This document shows, piece by piece, positions 37,089 through 43,628 of a stretch of DNA of 43,648 bases (positions are counted from its first letter, which is position 1; the number at the start of each line of letters is the position of its first letter). Source of the stretch: Methylotenera sp. (lineage in GTDB: Bacteria > Pseudomonadota > Gammaproteobacteria > Burkholderiales > Burkholderiaceae_C); assembly GCA_021738245.1 (NCBI GenBank), contig JAIPCJ010000018.1:1-43648 (forward strand), in the 5' to 3' direction. The position numbers and the translations under genes are program-made. The notes under the pieces are model-generated. The model had not been told where the DNA came from and made no database searches. It worked only from the letters and a program-made list of their open reading frames with translations.

Positions 37089-38111
37089 TCAATCGACCGC
37101 CAGCACGACCGACTTGCCCCCGCGCAGCACGCTGATGCGCGTGCCGTGGAACTTGCGCCAGGCGAGCAGGGCGGCGACGAGGTCGGCACTGCCGTCGACC
37201 CGGTGGCCATTCATGTCGACGATGACGTCGCCCACGCGCAATTGCAGTTGTTCGGCGAGACTGCCTTGGGGCACGGCGAGGATGAGCGCACCCGTGGCCT
37301 CACGCCGGCCGGCCGCCCACGCGGCCAACGGCGGCACATCATCGAACTGCGCGCCCAGGCGAGGCCGTGCGGCAGAGGCCCCCGGCGTGCGGAACTCGCC
37401 GACGATCTGCAGCACGATGTCGATGGGCACCGCCAGACTGGCGCCTGGGCTGCCCGCGGGGCCGACGATGGTGCGAGCGTTCATGCCGACAATGGCGCCC
37501 GTTGCGTCGAGCAAGGGGCCGCCGGAGTTGCCGGGGTTGAGGGCCACGTCGCTCTGGATGAACACCAGCTCGCCGTCATCGCCGAAGTGCCGGTCCTTGC
37601 CGCTGACGATGCCCGCTGAGGCGGAATGCTCCAGCCCGAAGGGCTCGCCAACCGCCATGACCCAGTCACCCACACGCAGGCGTGCCCCCGGTGCAAACAC
37701 CGGTCGCACCTTGGGTGCCCCCTCCACGCGGAGGAGGGCAATGTCGGTCGTGTCATCACGCCCCAGCACCTCGGCCTGCACCAGGCGTTTGTCGGGCAGG
37801 GCGACGAGGATCTGCTCGACGTCGCCCAGCAAATGGGCTGCGGTGGCGATGCGCCCCTGGTCGTCGATGAAGAACCCCGCGCCGACGCGAGGTTCGTCCT
37901 CCCCCGGCGCGAACATATAGACGCCCACGCTCCAGCCCACACCGCGCTGGAAGGCGTCGGCCAGGCTGGTGGGCACGGGCCGCGCGGAGGAGGGCGGTGT
38001 CGCGAAGGCCGGGCTCGTCAGGCACAGCAGCGCACCGAGGACGGCAGCCAGGGCAGGGGGAGCGCAGCGAGCCAGGGCTCGACGGGTCTGGGAAGCAGGG
38101 CGCATGGGCAT
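37089..38111 (-). CDS. Periplasmic HtrA/DegP-like serine protease with one PDZ domain
   Basis: A 340-residue exported protease. The signal peptide is about residues 10-37 (LAAVLGALLCLTSPAFA). The trypsin-like domain has His93 (TAAHLLGD), Asp123 (TTDIALLRV) and Ser196 (NPGNSGGPLL), all intact. A single PDZ domain fills about 245-340 (VPQGSLAEQLQLRVGDVIVDMNGHRVDG). It is shorter than DegP/DegQ and closest in plan to DegS-like one-PDZ proteases. Two ATGs, at 38111 and 38105, are possible; the predicted transcription start falls on the first, which would make the message leaderless or leave a leader of only six bases. Acts in envelope protein quality control. Confidence 0.92.
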   Translation of the reverse strand: MPMRPASQTRRALARCAPPALAAVLGALLCLTSPAFATPPSSARPVPTSLADAFQRGVGWSVGVYMFAPGEDEPRVGAGFFIDDQGRIATAAHLLGDVEQILVALPDKRLVQAEVLGRDDTTDIALLRVEGAPKVRPVFAPGARLRVGDWVMAVGEPFGLEHSASAGIVSGKDRHFGDDGELVFIQSDVALNPGNSGGPLLDATGAIVGMNARTIVGPAGSPGASLAVPIDIVLQIVGEFRTPGASAARPRLGAQFDDVPPLAAWAAGRREATGALILAVPQGSLAEQLQLRVGDVIVDMNGHRVDGSADLVAALLAWRKFHGTRISVLRGGKSVVLAVD

Positions 38112-38117
38112 GTGCCC

Positions 38118-38159
38118 ACCCTAACGTGTCAGGCTCCAGTGGCCGTTGATGCCAGTCAA
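38118..38159 (-). promoter_or_regulatory. Fnr/Anr-like class II promoter of the HtrA-like gene
   Basis: On the minus strand TTGACTGGCATCAA (38159-38146) matches the Fnr consensus TTGAT-N4-ATCAA at nine of ten positions. TAGGGT at 38123-38118 is an acceptable -10. The box centre (38152.5) minus 41.5 gives a start near 38111, seven bases after that -10. The distance is exactly that of class II Fnr promoters. Confidence 0.6.
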
Positions 38160-38190
38160 GCGGCGCGACATCCGCGCGGCGAAGCCCCCG

Positions 38191-39024
38191 TCAATGGGAC
38201 ATCAACACCGGCACCGTCATCGACGTGAGCAGGGTGCGTGACACACCGCCGAACAGCCGCTCGGCCCAGCGCGCATGGCCGTAGGCGCCCATGACCACGA
38301 GGTCGGCGCCATGGTCCGAGGCCGCATTCAGCAGCGCGTCGCCCACGGACAGCGTCGTCACGTCATGGCGCAAGTCGGAAGCCACGCCGTGCCGCGCCAA
38401 CCAGTCGCGCACCCGGGTGAGATGAGGCAGGGCGCTGCTGTCCTGGGCGTCGGTGCGCCAATGCACCAAGGTGACGTGATCGGCGGCCTTGAGCACGGGC
38501 AGCGCATCGGTCATCGCTCGCAGAGATTCGCGGCTGCCATCCCAGGCCACGAGCACGCGACGCAGGCGCACCGGATCCAGGTGCGTGTAAGGAATCAGCA
38601 GCACCGGCCGGGCGCAGCTCAAGAGCAGCCCCTCCAGCGCCGATAGCGCCTGCTTGTAGTGAGGCAGTGAGGGATCGGGCTGCCCCATCAGCAGCAGGTC
38701 CGCGCTCTGGGCTTGCTGGGCGAGCGAGTCGGCCGTGGGTGCACGATCCGCCACGGCGTCGAATGACGGCAGGCCGGCCGCGTCACAGCGCAATACGAAC
38801 TCCTGCGCCAGGTCTTCTGCGCGGCCCAGCAGCGCAGCCGTGGTGCCGGCGATGTGCCCGTCCAGGGCCGCTGCGCTCTGGAACTGCTGCAACTCCGCAG
38901 CAGTGACCGGCGCGAGGCCGGTGACGTGCGCCCCCCAGCTGCGCGCCAGCGCGATGGCGATCTGGGTGCGTGCCGCATTGGCGGGCGTGGCATCGAGGTG
39001 AACGAGCAGGCTGCGATAGTTCAT
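38191..39024 (-). CDS. Universal stress protein, tandem UspA domains
   Basis: A 277-residue protein made of two UspA-like domains, about 1-140 and 150-277. The first opens YRSLLVHLDATPANAART; the second ends with the ATP-binding loop VMGAYGHARWAERLFGGVSRTLL (Gly-X2-Gly then nine residues and Gly-X-Ser), here intact; the corresponding loop in the first half (LLMGQPDPSLPH) is degenerate. USPs accumulate on starvation, oxygen limitation and other stress. It begins 11 bp after the alcohol dehydrogenase stop, so the two form an operon behind the Fnr-like promoter at 40138. Confidence 0.93.
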   Translation of the reverse strand: MNYRSLLVHLDATPANAARTQIAIALARSWGAHVTGLAPVTAAELQQFQSAAALDGHIAGTTAALLGRAEDLAQEFVLRCDAAGLPSFDAVADRAPTADSLAQQAQSADLLLMGQPDPSLPHYKQALSALEGLLLSCARPVLLIPYTHLDPVRLRRVLVAWDGSRESLRAMTDALPVLKAADHVTLVHWRTDAQDSSALPHLTRVRDWLARHGVASDLRHDVTTLSVGDALLNAASDHGADLVVMGAYGHARWAERLFGGVSRTLLTSMTVPVLMSH

Positions 39025-39035
39025 GGTGTCGGGTC

Positions 39036-40058
39036 TCAGTCAAAGGTCAGCACGGCGCGGCCGTCGATGCGACCGTTGCGAAGGCTGTCGAAGATGCGGT
39101 TGATGTCATCCAGGCGGTACGGCGTGGTGCACGCATGCACGGCGCCGTCGGCGGCGAACTGCAAGGCCTCGTTCAGGTCCTGGCGCGAACCGACGATGGA
39201 GCCGCGCACCGTCTTGGCATTGAGCACCACGTCGAAGATCGGCAAAGCGAAGTCCCCGGGAGGCAGTCCGACCATGGACATCGTGCCCCGCTTGCGCAGC
39301 ATGCCGAGCGACTGCGCGAAAGACTCGCGGGACACCGCGGTGACCAGTGCCCCGTGCACGCCCCCGAGGTCGCGATGCAGCACCTCGACCGGGTTCTCTT
39401 CGGCGGAGTTGATGCACAACTCGGCGCCCAGGTCGCGGGCCATCTTCAGGCGGGCGCTGTCAATGTCCACGGCCACCACGCGCAACCCCATGGCCCGGGC
39501 GTACTGCACGGCGAGATGGCCCAGGCCGCCGACGCCGACGATGGCCACCCAATGGCCCGGTCGGGCATCCAGCACCTTCAGCCCTTTGTAGACCGTGACG
39601 CCCGCGCAAAGGATCGGCGCCAACGACTCGAAGGACAGGGCCGGGGGCAGGTGGCCGACATAGGCCGGGTCAGCCAGCACGTATTCGGCGAAACCGCCAT
39701 TGACGGTGTAGCCCGTCATCTGCTGCTCATCGCACAGGGTTTCCCAGCCGGTCAGGCAGTGCTCGCAGTGGCCGCAGGCGGTATGCAACCAAGGCACGCC
39801 CACGCGGTCGCCCTCGCGGATGCCCTTCACGCCGGCCCCGACCGCTGCCACGGTGCCGACGCCCTCGTGCCCGGGGATGAAGGGCAGGGGCGGCTTGACC
39901 GGCCAGTCCCCATCCGCGGCATGCAGGTCGGTGTGGCAGACGCCGCAGGCCGCTACTTTCACGAGGATCTGACCGGGCACCACCTCGGGGACCGGCACCT
40001 CCTCAAGGCTCAGCGGCGCACCGTAGGCGCGGACGACGGCGGCTTTCATGCTCGTCAT
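39036..40058 (-). CDS. adhP: Zinc-dependent alcohol dehydrogenase (AdhP class)
   Basis: A 340-residue medium-chain dehydrogenase. The ATG at 40058 (MTSMKAAVVRAYG) has AGGAG seven bases upstream; another start three codons later is possible. Catalytic zinc ligands are Cys41 (CGVCHTDLHAADGDW) and His64 (GHEGVG) with a later Cys; the structural zinc lobe has Cys95, 98, 101 and 109 (CGHCEHCLTGWETLC). The NAD site is GVGGLGHLAVQYARAMG. It interconverts primary alcohols and aldehydes with NAD. The Fnr-like promoter just upstream suggests a fermentative or low-oxygen role, reducing aldehyde to regenerate NAD. Confidence 0.95.
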   Translation of the reverse strand: MTSMKAAVVRAYGAPLSLEEVPVPEVVPGQILVKVAACGVCHTDLHAADGDWPVKPPLPFIPGHEGVGTVAAVGAGVKGIREGDRVGVPWLHTACGHCEHCLTGWETLCDEQQMTGYTVNGGFAEYVLADPAYVGHLPPALSFESLAPILCAGVTVYKGLKVLDARPGHWVAIVGVGGLGHLAVQYARAMGLRVVAVDIDSARLKMARDLGAELCINSAEENPVEVLHRDLGGVHGALVTAVSRESFAQSLGMLRKRGTMSMVGLPPGDFALPIFDVVLNAKTVRGSIVGSRQDLNEALQFAADGAVHACTTPYRLDDINRIFDSLRNGRIDGRAVLTFD

Positions 40059-40096
40059 GACGACTCCTGGGGGCATGGCTCAGATGCCATGCCGGC

Positions 40097-40138
40097 AGCG
40101 TAGGAACTCGAGCGCTCGCGCGCTTTGAGGGCGATCAA
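40097..40138 (-). promoter_or_regulatory. Fnr/Anr-like class II promoter of the dehydrogenase-stress protein operon
   Basis: On the minus strand TTGATCGCCCTCAA (40138-40125) matches TTGAT-N4-ATCAA at nine of ten positions. TACGCT (40102-40097) is a partial -10 element. Box centre 40131.5 minus 41.5 gives a start near 40090, which is seven bases after the -10, and a 32-base leader to the adhP start. The same three-part geometry recurs at 38159 and 31138. Confidence 0.65.
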
Positions 40139-40319
40139 GAAGGCATGAGTTGCCGGCACACGGTGCGACACACGTTGCTCATGGCGCTTGTTTCATGCCT
40201 GGGAGAAGGGCGTTCGTCGCGAACTTCGATCGGCTCAGGGGGCGGCGCCTACTGTTGCGGCCAACCGCAGGGCTTGTCCCTGGGGTTCGTGTCCCCACTC
40301 AACGAAACGCTGACTCCGC

Positions 40320-40745
40320 ATGAATGATCTGTTCAAGTTGCCTGGTTATGGCTATGACCCTTCGCTCGAACTCGTCGTCACCGCGCCGCTCTTCCTGAAG
40401 CTCAAACGCGCAGCGAGCATGAATGGCCTGTCCGTCGAGAACTTCATGAGCCAGTCGGCCGAGCGCGAAGCCGACCGACTGTTGATGCTGGATGAACTGG
40501 CTCGCCAGCGTCAGCAGACCACGACGGTCGCCCCCAAGACCGGCGCTCAGCGGCCACTGAGCAAACGTGAAGCCGAGGTCCTGACACTGCTGAGCCGGGG
40601 CTGCACGTCCTCAGAAGTGGCCGGCATGCTGCGCATCCAGAGCGTCACGGTGAACGACCACATCAAGTCCATCTACCGCAAGCTCGGTGTGAACAACCGC
40701 GCTGGCGCCGTGGTGCTGGCCAGCAAGATCGGGCTCGGCCCCTGA
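40320..40745 (+). CDS. Small LuxR-type regulator
   Basis: A 141-residue protein. The C-terminal half (about 78-137) is a LuxR/GerE helix-turn-helix: LSKREAEVLTLLSRGCTSSEV, AGMLRIQSVTVNDHIKSIYRKLGVNNRAGAV, shown here as key words only. There is no receiver or PAS domain; the first 65 residues (PSLELVVTAPLFLKLKRAAS, VENFMSQSAEREADRLL) are helical, unfamiliar, and a little like a ribbon-helix-helix or dimerisation unit. It is divergent to adhP, with 261 bp between, and the Fnr-like box lies in that gap 182 bp from its start. It may regulate the neighbouring stress genes. It is the last gene of core character before accessory DNA begins. Confidence 0.82.
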   Translation: MNDLFKLPGYGYDPSLELVVTAPLFLKLKRAASMNGLSVENFMSQSAEREADRLLMLDELARQRQQTTTVAPKTGAQRPLSKREAEVLTLLSRGCTSSEVAGMLRIQSVTVNDHIKSIYRKLGVNNRAGAVVLASKIGLGP

Positions 40746-41198
40746 ACGCCTCGGTGCAGGAGCTGCCGGTCGCGATTGCGGCGCGCGACTGCCGCGCCGG
40801 ATCTGCGCGGGCCTCTGCGCCATGGTTTTAGTCGGCTGCGGCCGCCGCTGGCCGCTTGACCACGCCATCCCGTGAACCCCTTCGGGCCGGTTGGCGCTTC
40901 GCAGCCATTCAGCGACGCCTCGCGGCTCTTGTGACGTCGATCCGAGACGCCACTCACGCGACATCAATTGGTGTGACGACAATCTGAGTCCCCCATAGGG
41001 AGCAAGGACGAAGGAACCAGGATTTCTCGTCGTAGCAGTGCGACAAAAATGTTGTTACTGGCTTGAGTTGCGACGCAAATGTCTGGACTTGCCGAACGGC
41101 GGGAAACCGCCTCGGCGGCGGGCAGCATTGTTCGCATAGAGAATGGCACCATTGGCTGTGCTCTGCCCGCGCTGCCCGCCAGCGGCACCTCCAACGAG
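40746..41198. other. Non-coding stretch with repeated terminal-site-like words
   Basis: No convincing gene in 453 bp. Base composition shifts to lower GC from about 40960. Three related words occur: GTGACGACAATCTGAG (40973 on), GTGCGACAAAAATGTTG (about 41038-41054) and GTTGCGACGCAAATGTCT (about 41066-41083); the last two share GCGAC-N2-AAATGT. Repeated sites of this size are found at the ends of Tn7/TniA-like transposons, so this may be an element boundary. A weak hairpin GTCGCG/CGCGAC at 40769-40789 could end the LuxR-type gene. Confidence 0.4.
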
Positions 41199-41522
41199 TC
41201 AAAGGTGCTCGATGTGGGGCACTGGCTCGCCCTTTTCTTGCCAGCGCACGATCGCAATGGCTGCGCGCTCGGTGACGCCAACCAAGTCATTGCCCACGAG
41301 GTCGGTCCGCGCAAGGAAGTTGAGGAAATCTCCGCCGGGACGCGCACACATCGGAATCACTCCGACGCCAGCGTCCCTGATCAGCTGAGCGACCTGACTG
41401 AAATTTGGCCGCGACAGGTGCCAGTAGACAGCGCCATGCTCGCGCAGGTCTTGGCACAGGTCGACCACCACCACCGTGTCCTCGTGAAAACTTATCCGCA
41501 ACGCGCCTCTCCCCTGTGGCAT
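41199..41522 (-). CDS. Small protein of unknown function
   Basis: 107 residues; not recognised. The start at 41522 (MPQGRGALRISFHEDTVVVV) has AGGAG about 12-16 bases upstream. Its composition is that of a real soluble protein (VDLCQDLREHG, VAQLIRDAGVGVIPMCARPGGDFLNFLARTDL shortened, VGVTERAAIAIVRWQEKG), unlike the arginine- or serine-rich shadow frames around it, and it ends normally with HIEHL. No membrane segment. It lies alone in the accessory segment, convergent to nothing and 212 bp from the toxin-antitoxin pair. Function cannot be inferred. Confidence 0.55.
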   Translation of the reverse strand: MPQGRGALRISFHEDTVVVVDLCQDLREHGAVYWHLSRPNFSQVAQLIRDAGVGVIPMCARPGGDFLNFLARTDLVGNDLVGVTERAAIAIVRWQEKGEPVPHIEHL

Positions 41523-41705
41523 ATGCCCCCGCCGCTCCTTGCCATTGACAGTTCCTGACGGCTCCGCGCCTGCCCATGGGCGAGGATAGCCGCGCGAGAC
41601 AGCGCCAAGGCCAGGTCAAGGGCGTCCATCCTCGACGACCGCGAGCGGCCGTACTACGAGCACAAGTTGGCAGCTTGATGCGCCAACAGGCCCGGGGGCT
41701 TGAGC

Positions 41706-41727
41706 ATTAGCTAGACATTAGCTAACA
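41706..41727 (+). promoter_or_regulatory. Direct-repeat operator of the toxin-antitoxin pair
   Basis: ATTAGCTA occurs at 41706-41713 and again at 41717-41724, an 11-bp period, with a third partial ATT after it; TAGCTA in each is self-complementary. It lies 11 bp before the antitoxin start. Antitoxins of this type bind such sites to repress their own operon; one-turn phasing fits cooperative binding. It probably overlaps the promoter -10 region. Confidence 0.6.
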
Positions 41728-41734
41728 TTGCAGC

Positions 41735-41986
41735 ATGCAAGTCACCGAAGTCATCCCCATGCATCAAGCGAAGAGCACGCTCTCGCAGCTGGTGCAACGC
41801 GCTGCAGCCGGCGAAACCGTGTTGATCGGCCCGAATGGCCACGCCATCGCCAAGCTGACCAGCCTGGACGCGCCGACGTCGCCTAAGCGCCGCCTGGGCT
41901 TCCTCAAAGGCAAGCTGGTCGTTCCGGAGGACTTCGACGCACCGCTTCCCGATGACGTTCTCGCCGACTTTGAGGGCGGCCGGTGA
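41735..41986 (+). CDS. Antitoxin of Phd/YefM type
   Basis: 83 residues. The N-terminal half is the Phd/YefM fold that dimerises and binds DNA (MHQAKSTLSQLVQRAAAGETVLIGPNGHAIAKL); the tail (PEDFDAPLPDDVLADFEGG) is acidic and disordered, as needed to wrap the toxin. The first codon ATG at 41735 is followed by a second candidate at 41759. It overlaps the toxin gene by four bases (GTGA), so both are translated together. Neutralises the PIN-domain toxin and represses the operon. Confidence 0.9.
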   Translation: MQVTEVIPMHQAKSTLSQLVQRAAAGETVLIGPNGHAIAKLTSLDAPTSPKRRLGFLKGKLVVPEDFDAPLPDDVLADFEGGR

Positions 41987-42360
41987 AGCTGTTGTTGGAC
42001 ACGCATGTGCTGCTTTGGGTCGCGGCCGATAGCCCGCGCATCAAGGCAATTCGCAAGCGCCTGCTGTCGGCCGACAACGAGGTCTTCTTTTCGGTCGCCT
42101 CGCTGTGGGAGATCGCGATCAAGACCAGCCTTGGGAAGCTGCAGGCTGACGCGGCCGAGATTCGTGAGGCAGCGCTCGACGGCGGTTTCTTGGAACTGCC
42201 CGTTCTGGGTCAGCATGCCCTGCACGTTGTTGGACTGCCGTGGCACCACCGCGACCCGTTCGATCGCCTGCTGGTGGCGCAAGCCGCAGCAGAGCCGATG
42301 AAGCTGCTGACTGCCGACGAACAACTCCTGGCTTACGGTGGCCAGGTCGAACTGATCTAA
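41983..42360 (+). CDS. vapC: PIN-domain ribonuclease toxin (VapC-like)
   Basis: 125 residues from a GTG at 41983. The PIN catalytic acids are in place: Asp6 (LLLDTHVLLW), Glu43 (SLWEIAIK), Asp91/Asp94 (HHRDPFDRLL) and Asp112 (LLTADEQL). VapC-type toxins cut tRNA or rRNA with Mg2+ and stop growth when the antitoxin is lost. Pairing with a Phd-type rather than a VapB-type antitoxin is common for this subgroup. It appears complete and probably active. Such pairs often stabilise mobile DNA, consistent with this accessory region. Confidence 0.92.
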   Translation: MKLLLDTHVLLWVAADSPRIKAIRKRLLSADNEVFFSVASLWEIAIKTSLGKLQADAAEIREAALDGGFLELPVLGQHALHVVGLPWHHRDPFDRLLVAQAAAEPMKLLTADEQLLAYGGQVELI

Positions 42361-42382
42361 CCAGGAAAGAAGGGAGAACCCA

Positions 42383-42541
42383 ATTACCACGTCTACAGCA
42401 ATCATCGACTTCATCGCTGGGCTACACGGCATGGATCGGCTTCAACGACTCGACATCACGGATCAGCGACCAGGTGCATTCGATATGTTGACCGCTCAGG
42501 CTATAGAGCCTTCGGGCGACTTCCCTGAGGGGGCATGCTGA
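42383..42541 (+). CDS. Very small ORF, possible ATT start or mutated ATG
   Basis: From ATT at 42383 the frame encodes 52 residues, ITTSTAIIDFIAGLHGMDRL then QRLDITDQRPG, FDMLTAQAIEPSG, ending EGAC. A good GGGAG ribosome-binding site lies 5-9 bases before the ATT, in exactly the place for a start codon, while the first ATG is only at 42431 (36 residues) with nothing before it. So the start may have been ATG and mutated, or ATT is used. The stop overlaps the next small ORF by seven bases. Function unknown. Confidence 0.45.
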   Translation: MTTSTAIIDFIAGLHGMDRLQRLDITDQRPGAFDMLTAQAIEPSGDFPEGAC

Positions 42542-42711
42542 TCCTGGAGCGCTTCGACGGCCAGCGCGTTTTCGTCCACACGCACAAGCTCATCGATGCC
42601 CTCATTCTCAGGACCGCGAAGGCCTGGAGCATCACCGAAAGCGGCAGCGTCAAGGACCATTACCAGCACCTCAAGGATCGTCTGGGCCACAAGACCGGCT
42701 TCACCTACTGA
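42535..42711 (+). CDS. Small ORF of 58 residues, unknown function
   Basis: Reads MLILERFDGQRVFVHTHKLI then ALILRTAKAWSITESG and ends HKTGFTY. The start has GAGGGGG just upstream, and the start overlaps the previous small ORF, a normal arrangement for coupled translation. Balanced amino-acid composition argues for coding. Not recognised. It precedes the zinc-ribbon gene by 25 bp, so 42383-43628 looks like one transcription unit of small accessory genes. Confidence 0.55.
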   Translation: MLILERFDGQRVFVHTHKLIDALILRTAKAWSITESGSVKDHYQHLKDRLGHKTGFTY

Positions 42712-42736
42712 CCCGAGGAAAGAGGACTACACCATC

Positions 42737-43078
42737 ATGGCTGAGAACTACTTGACCAAGCATGTTTCCCTTGAGGACAGGGCTGACGCTGGATACGGCT
42801 CACTGTTGCGCTGCCCTGCGTGCAATCACGACTACACCCATCATGGCCAAGTAGACGTGTTCGAACGCTCAGAGGACCAGGCCGGGCTGCACGTTCGGAT
42901 TGAAGACGGCGCAGCCAAGGTGGATGGAGATCTGTCAGGAAATCCGAGCGCTCGCCGGCATGGCCTTACGGTAGTCGTTGAGTGCGAGTCGTGCGGATCG
43001 AATAGCTTGCTAGGTCTCGAACAACACAAGGGGCAGACCTTCCTACGCTGGCTAAAGACCGGCAAGCCGACCCGCTGA
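42737..43078 (+). CDS. Zinc-ribbon-like protein of unknown function
   Basis: 113 residues from the ATG at 42737 (MAENYLTKHVSLEDRADAGYG), behind GAGGAAAGAGGA. Two cysteine pairs, CPACNHDYTHH near residue 25-35 and CESCGSN near 85-90, probably form a split zinc ribbon; between them is a strand-rich segment (VDVFERSEDQAGLHVRIEDG). Lower GC than the core genes. Family not recognised. It is followed after 22 bp by the NYN nuclease-like gene, with a GGAGAGGA ribosome-binding site, so both are likely made together. Confidence 0.72.
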   Translation: MAENYLTKHVSLEDRADAGYGSLLRCPACNHDYTHHGQVDVFERSEDQAGLHVRIEDGAAKVDGDLSGNPSARRHGLTVVVECESCGSNSLLGLEQHKGQTFLRWLKTGKPTR

Positions 43079-43100
43079 AACGGAAAAAGGAGAGGACAAC

Positions 43101-43628
43101 TTGACCGCTGCCACGCAACCTGATGTTTGCATCTACTGGGACAACTCCAACATCTTCGTCCCCGCTCAGGACGTCGCCAAGGAACGCGAAGGTGCCATCG
43201 TTGGCCGCGATCTCCGCATCCAGTTCGATGCGATGTACGAGCTTGCACGGGCGGGCCGAAAGGTCGTAGCGGGAGTCTGTGTCGGGTCGCTTCCGCCAGA
43301 GCTGGACACGCTGTGGACACGGTTGCGCGGCGTGGGAGTGGACCTCGAACTTTTTGAGCGCGGGGAAGAGACCCACCGCGAGCAAGCCGTCGATCAGGCG
43401 CTGCAAGTTCACATGCTCAGGGCGATTGTTGATCGGCCACCTGGTGTGGCAGTTCTACTGACTGGAGATGGGGCAGGCGCCCATGAGGGTGTTGGCGCCG
43501 ATCTAAATTTGACCCACCGGGGATGCGGACGATTTCTTGGACTACCTGGAGGTAGTTCATGTACTCATACGAGGACCGGCTTCGAGCCGTGCAGCTGTAC
43601 ATCAAGCTGGGCAGGCGCATCGGCTTGA
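43101..43628 (+). pseudogene. NYN-domain (PIN-like) nuclease gene truncated by an IS3-family insertion
   Basis: From a TTG start at 43101 (AGGAG 9-13 bases upstream) the frame gives 175 residues, but only about 130 are native. The NYN motifs IYWDNSNIF (Asp14, Asn15, Asn17), EQAVDQALQVHML (Asp98) and LLTGDGAG (Asp123) are present; this last motif is normally followed by another 30-50 residues. At residue 130 (about 43490) the sequence passes into the left end of an IS element, and the remaining 45 codons (ADLNLTHRG onward) are out-of-context IS DNA. NYN domains are metal-dependent RNases related to PIN. The final beta-strand and helix are lost, so the product is probably inactive. Confidence 0.82.

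Noticed and set aside
40145-40327. 60-codon plus-strand ORF before the LuxR-type gene
   Set aside because: No protein-like composition or ribosome-binding site; it lies in the divergent promoter region.
41641-41678. Frame ending ILDDRERPYYEHKLAA before the toxin-antitoxin promoter, as a gene remnant
   Set aside because: Looks protein-like but too short and without a recognisable upstream part; could be chance.
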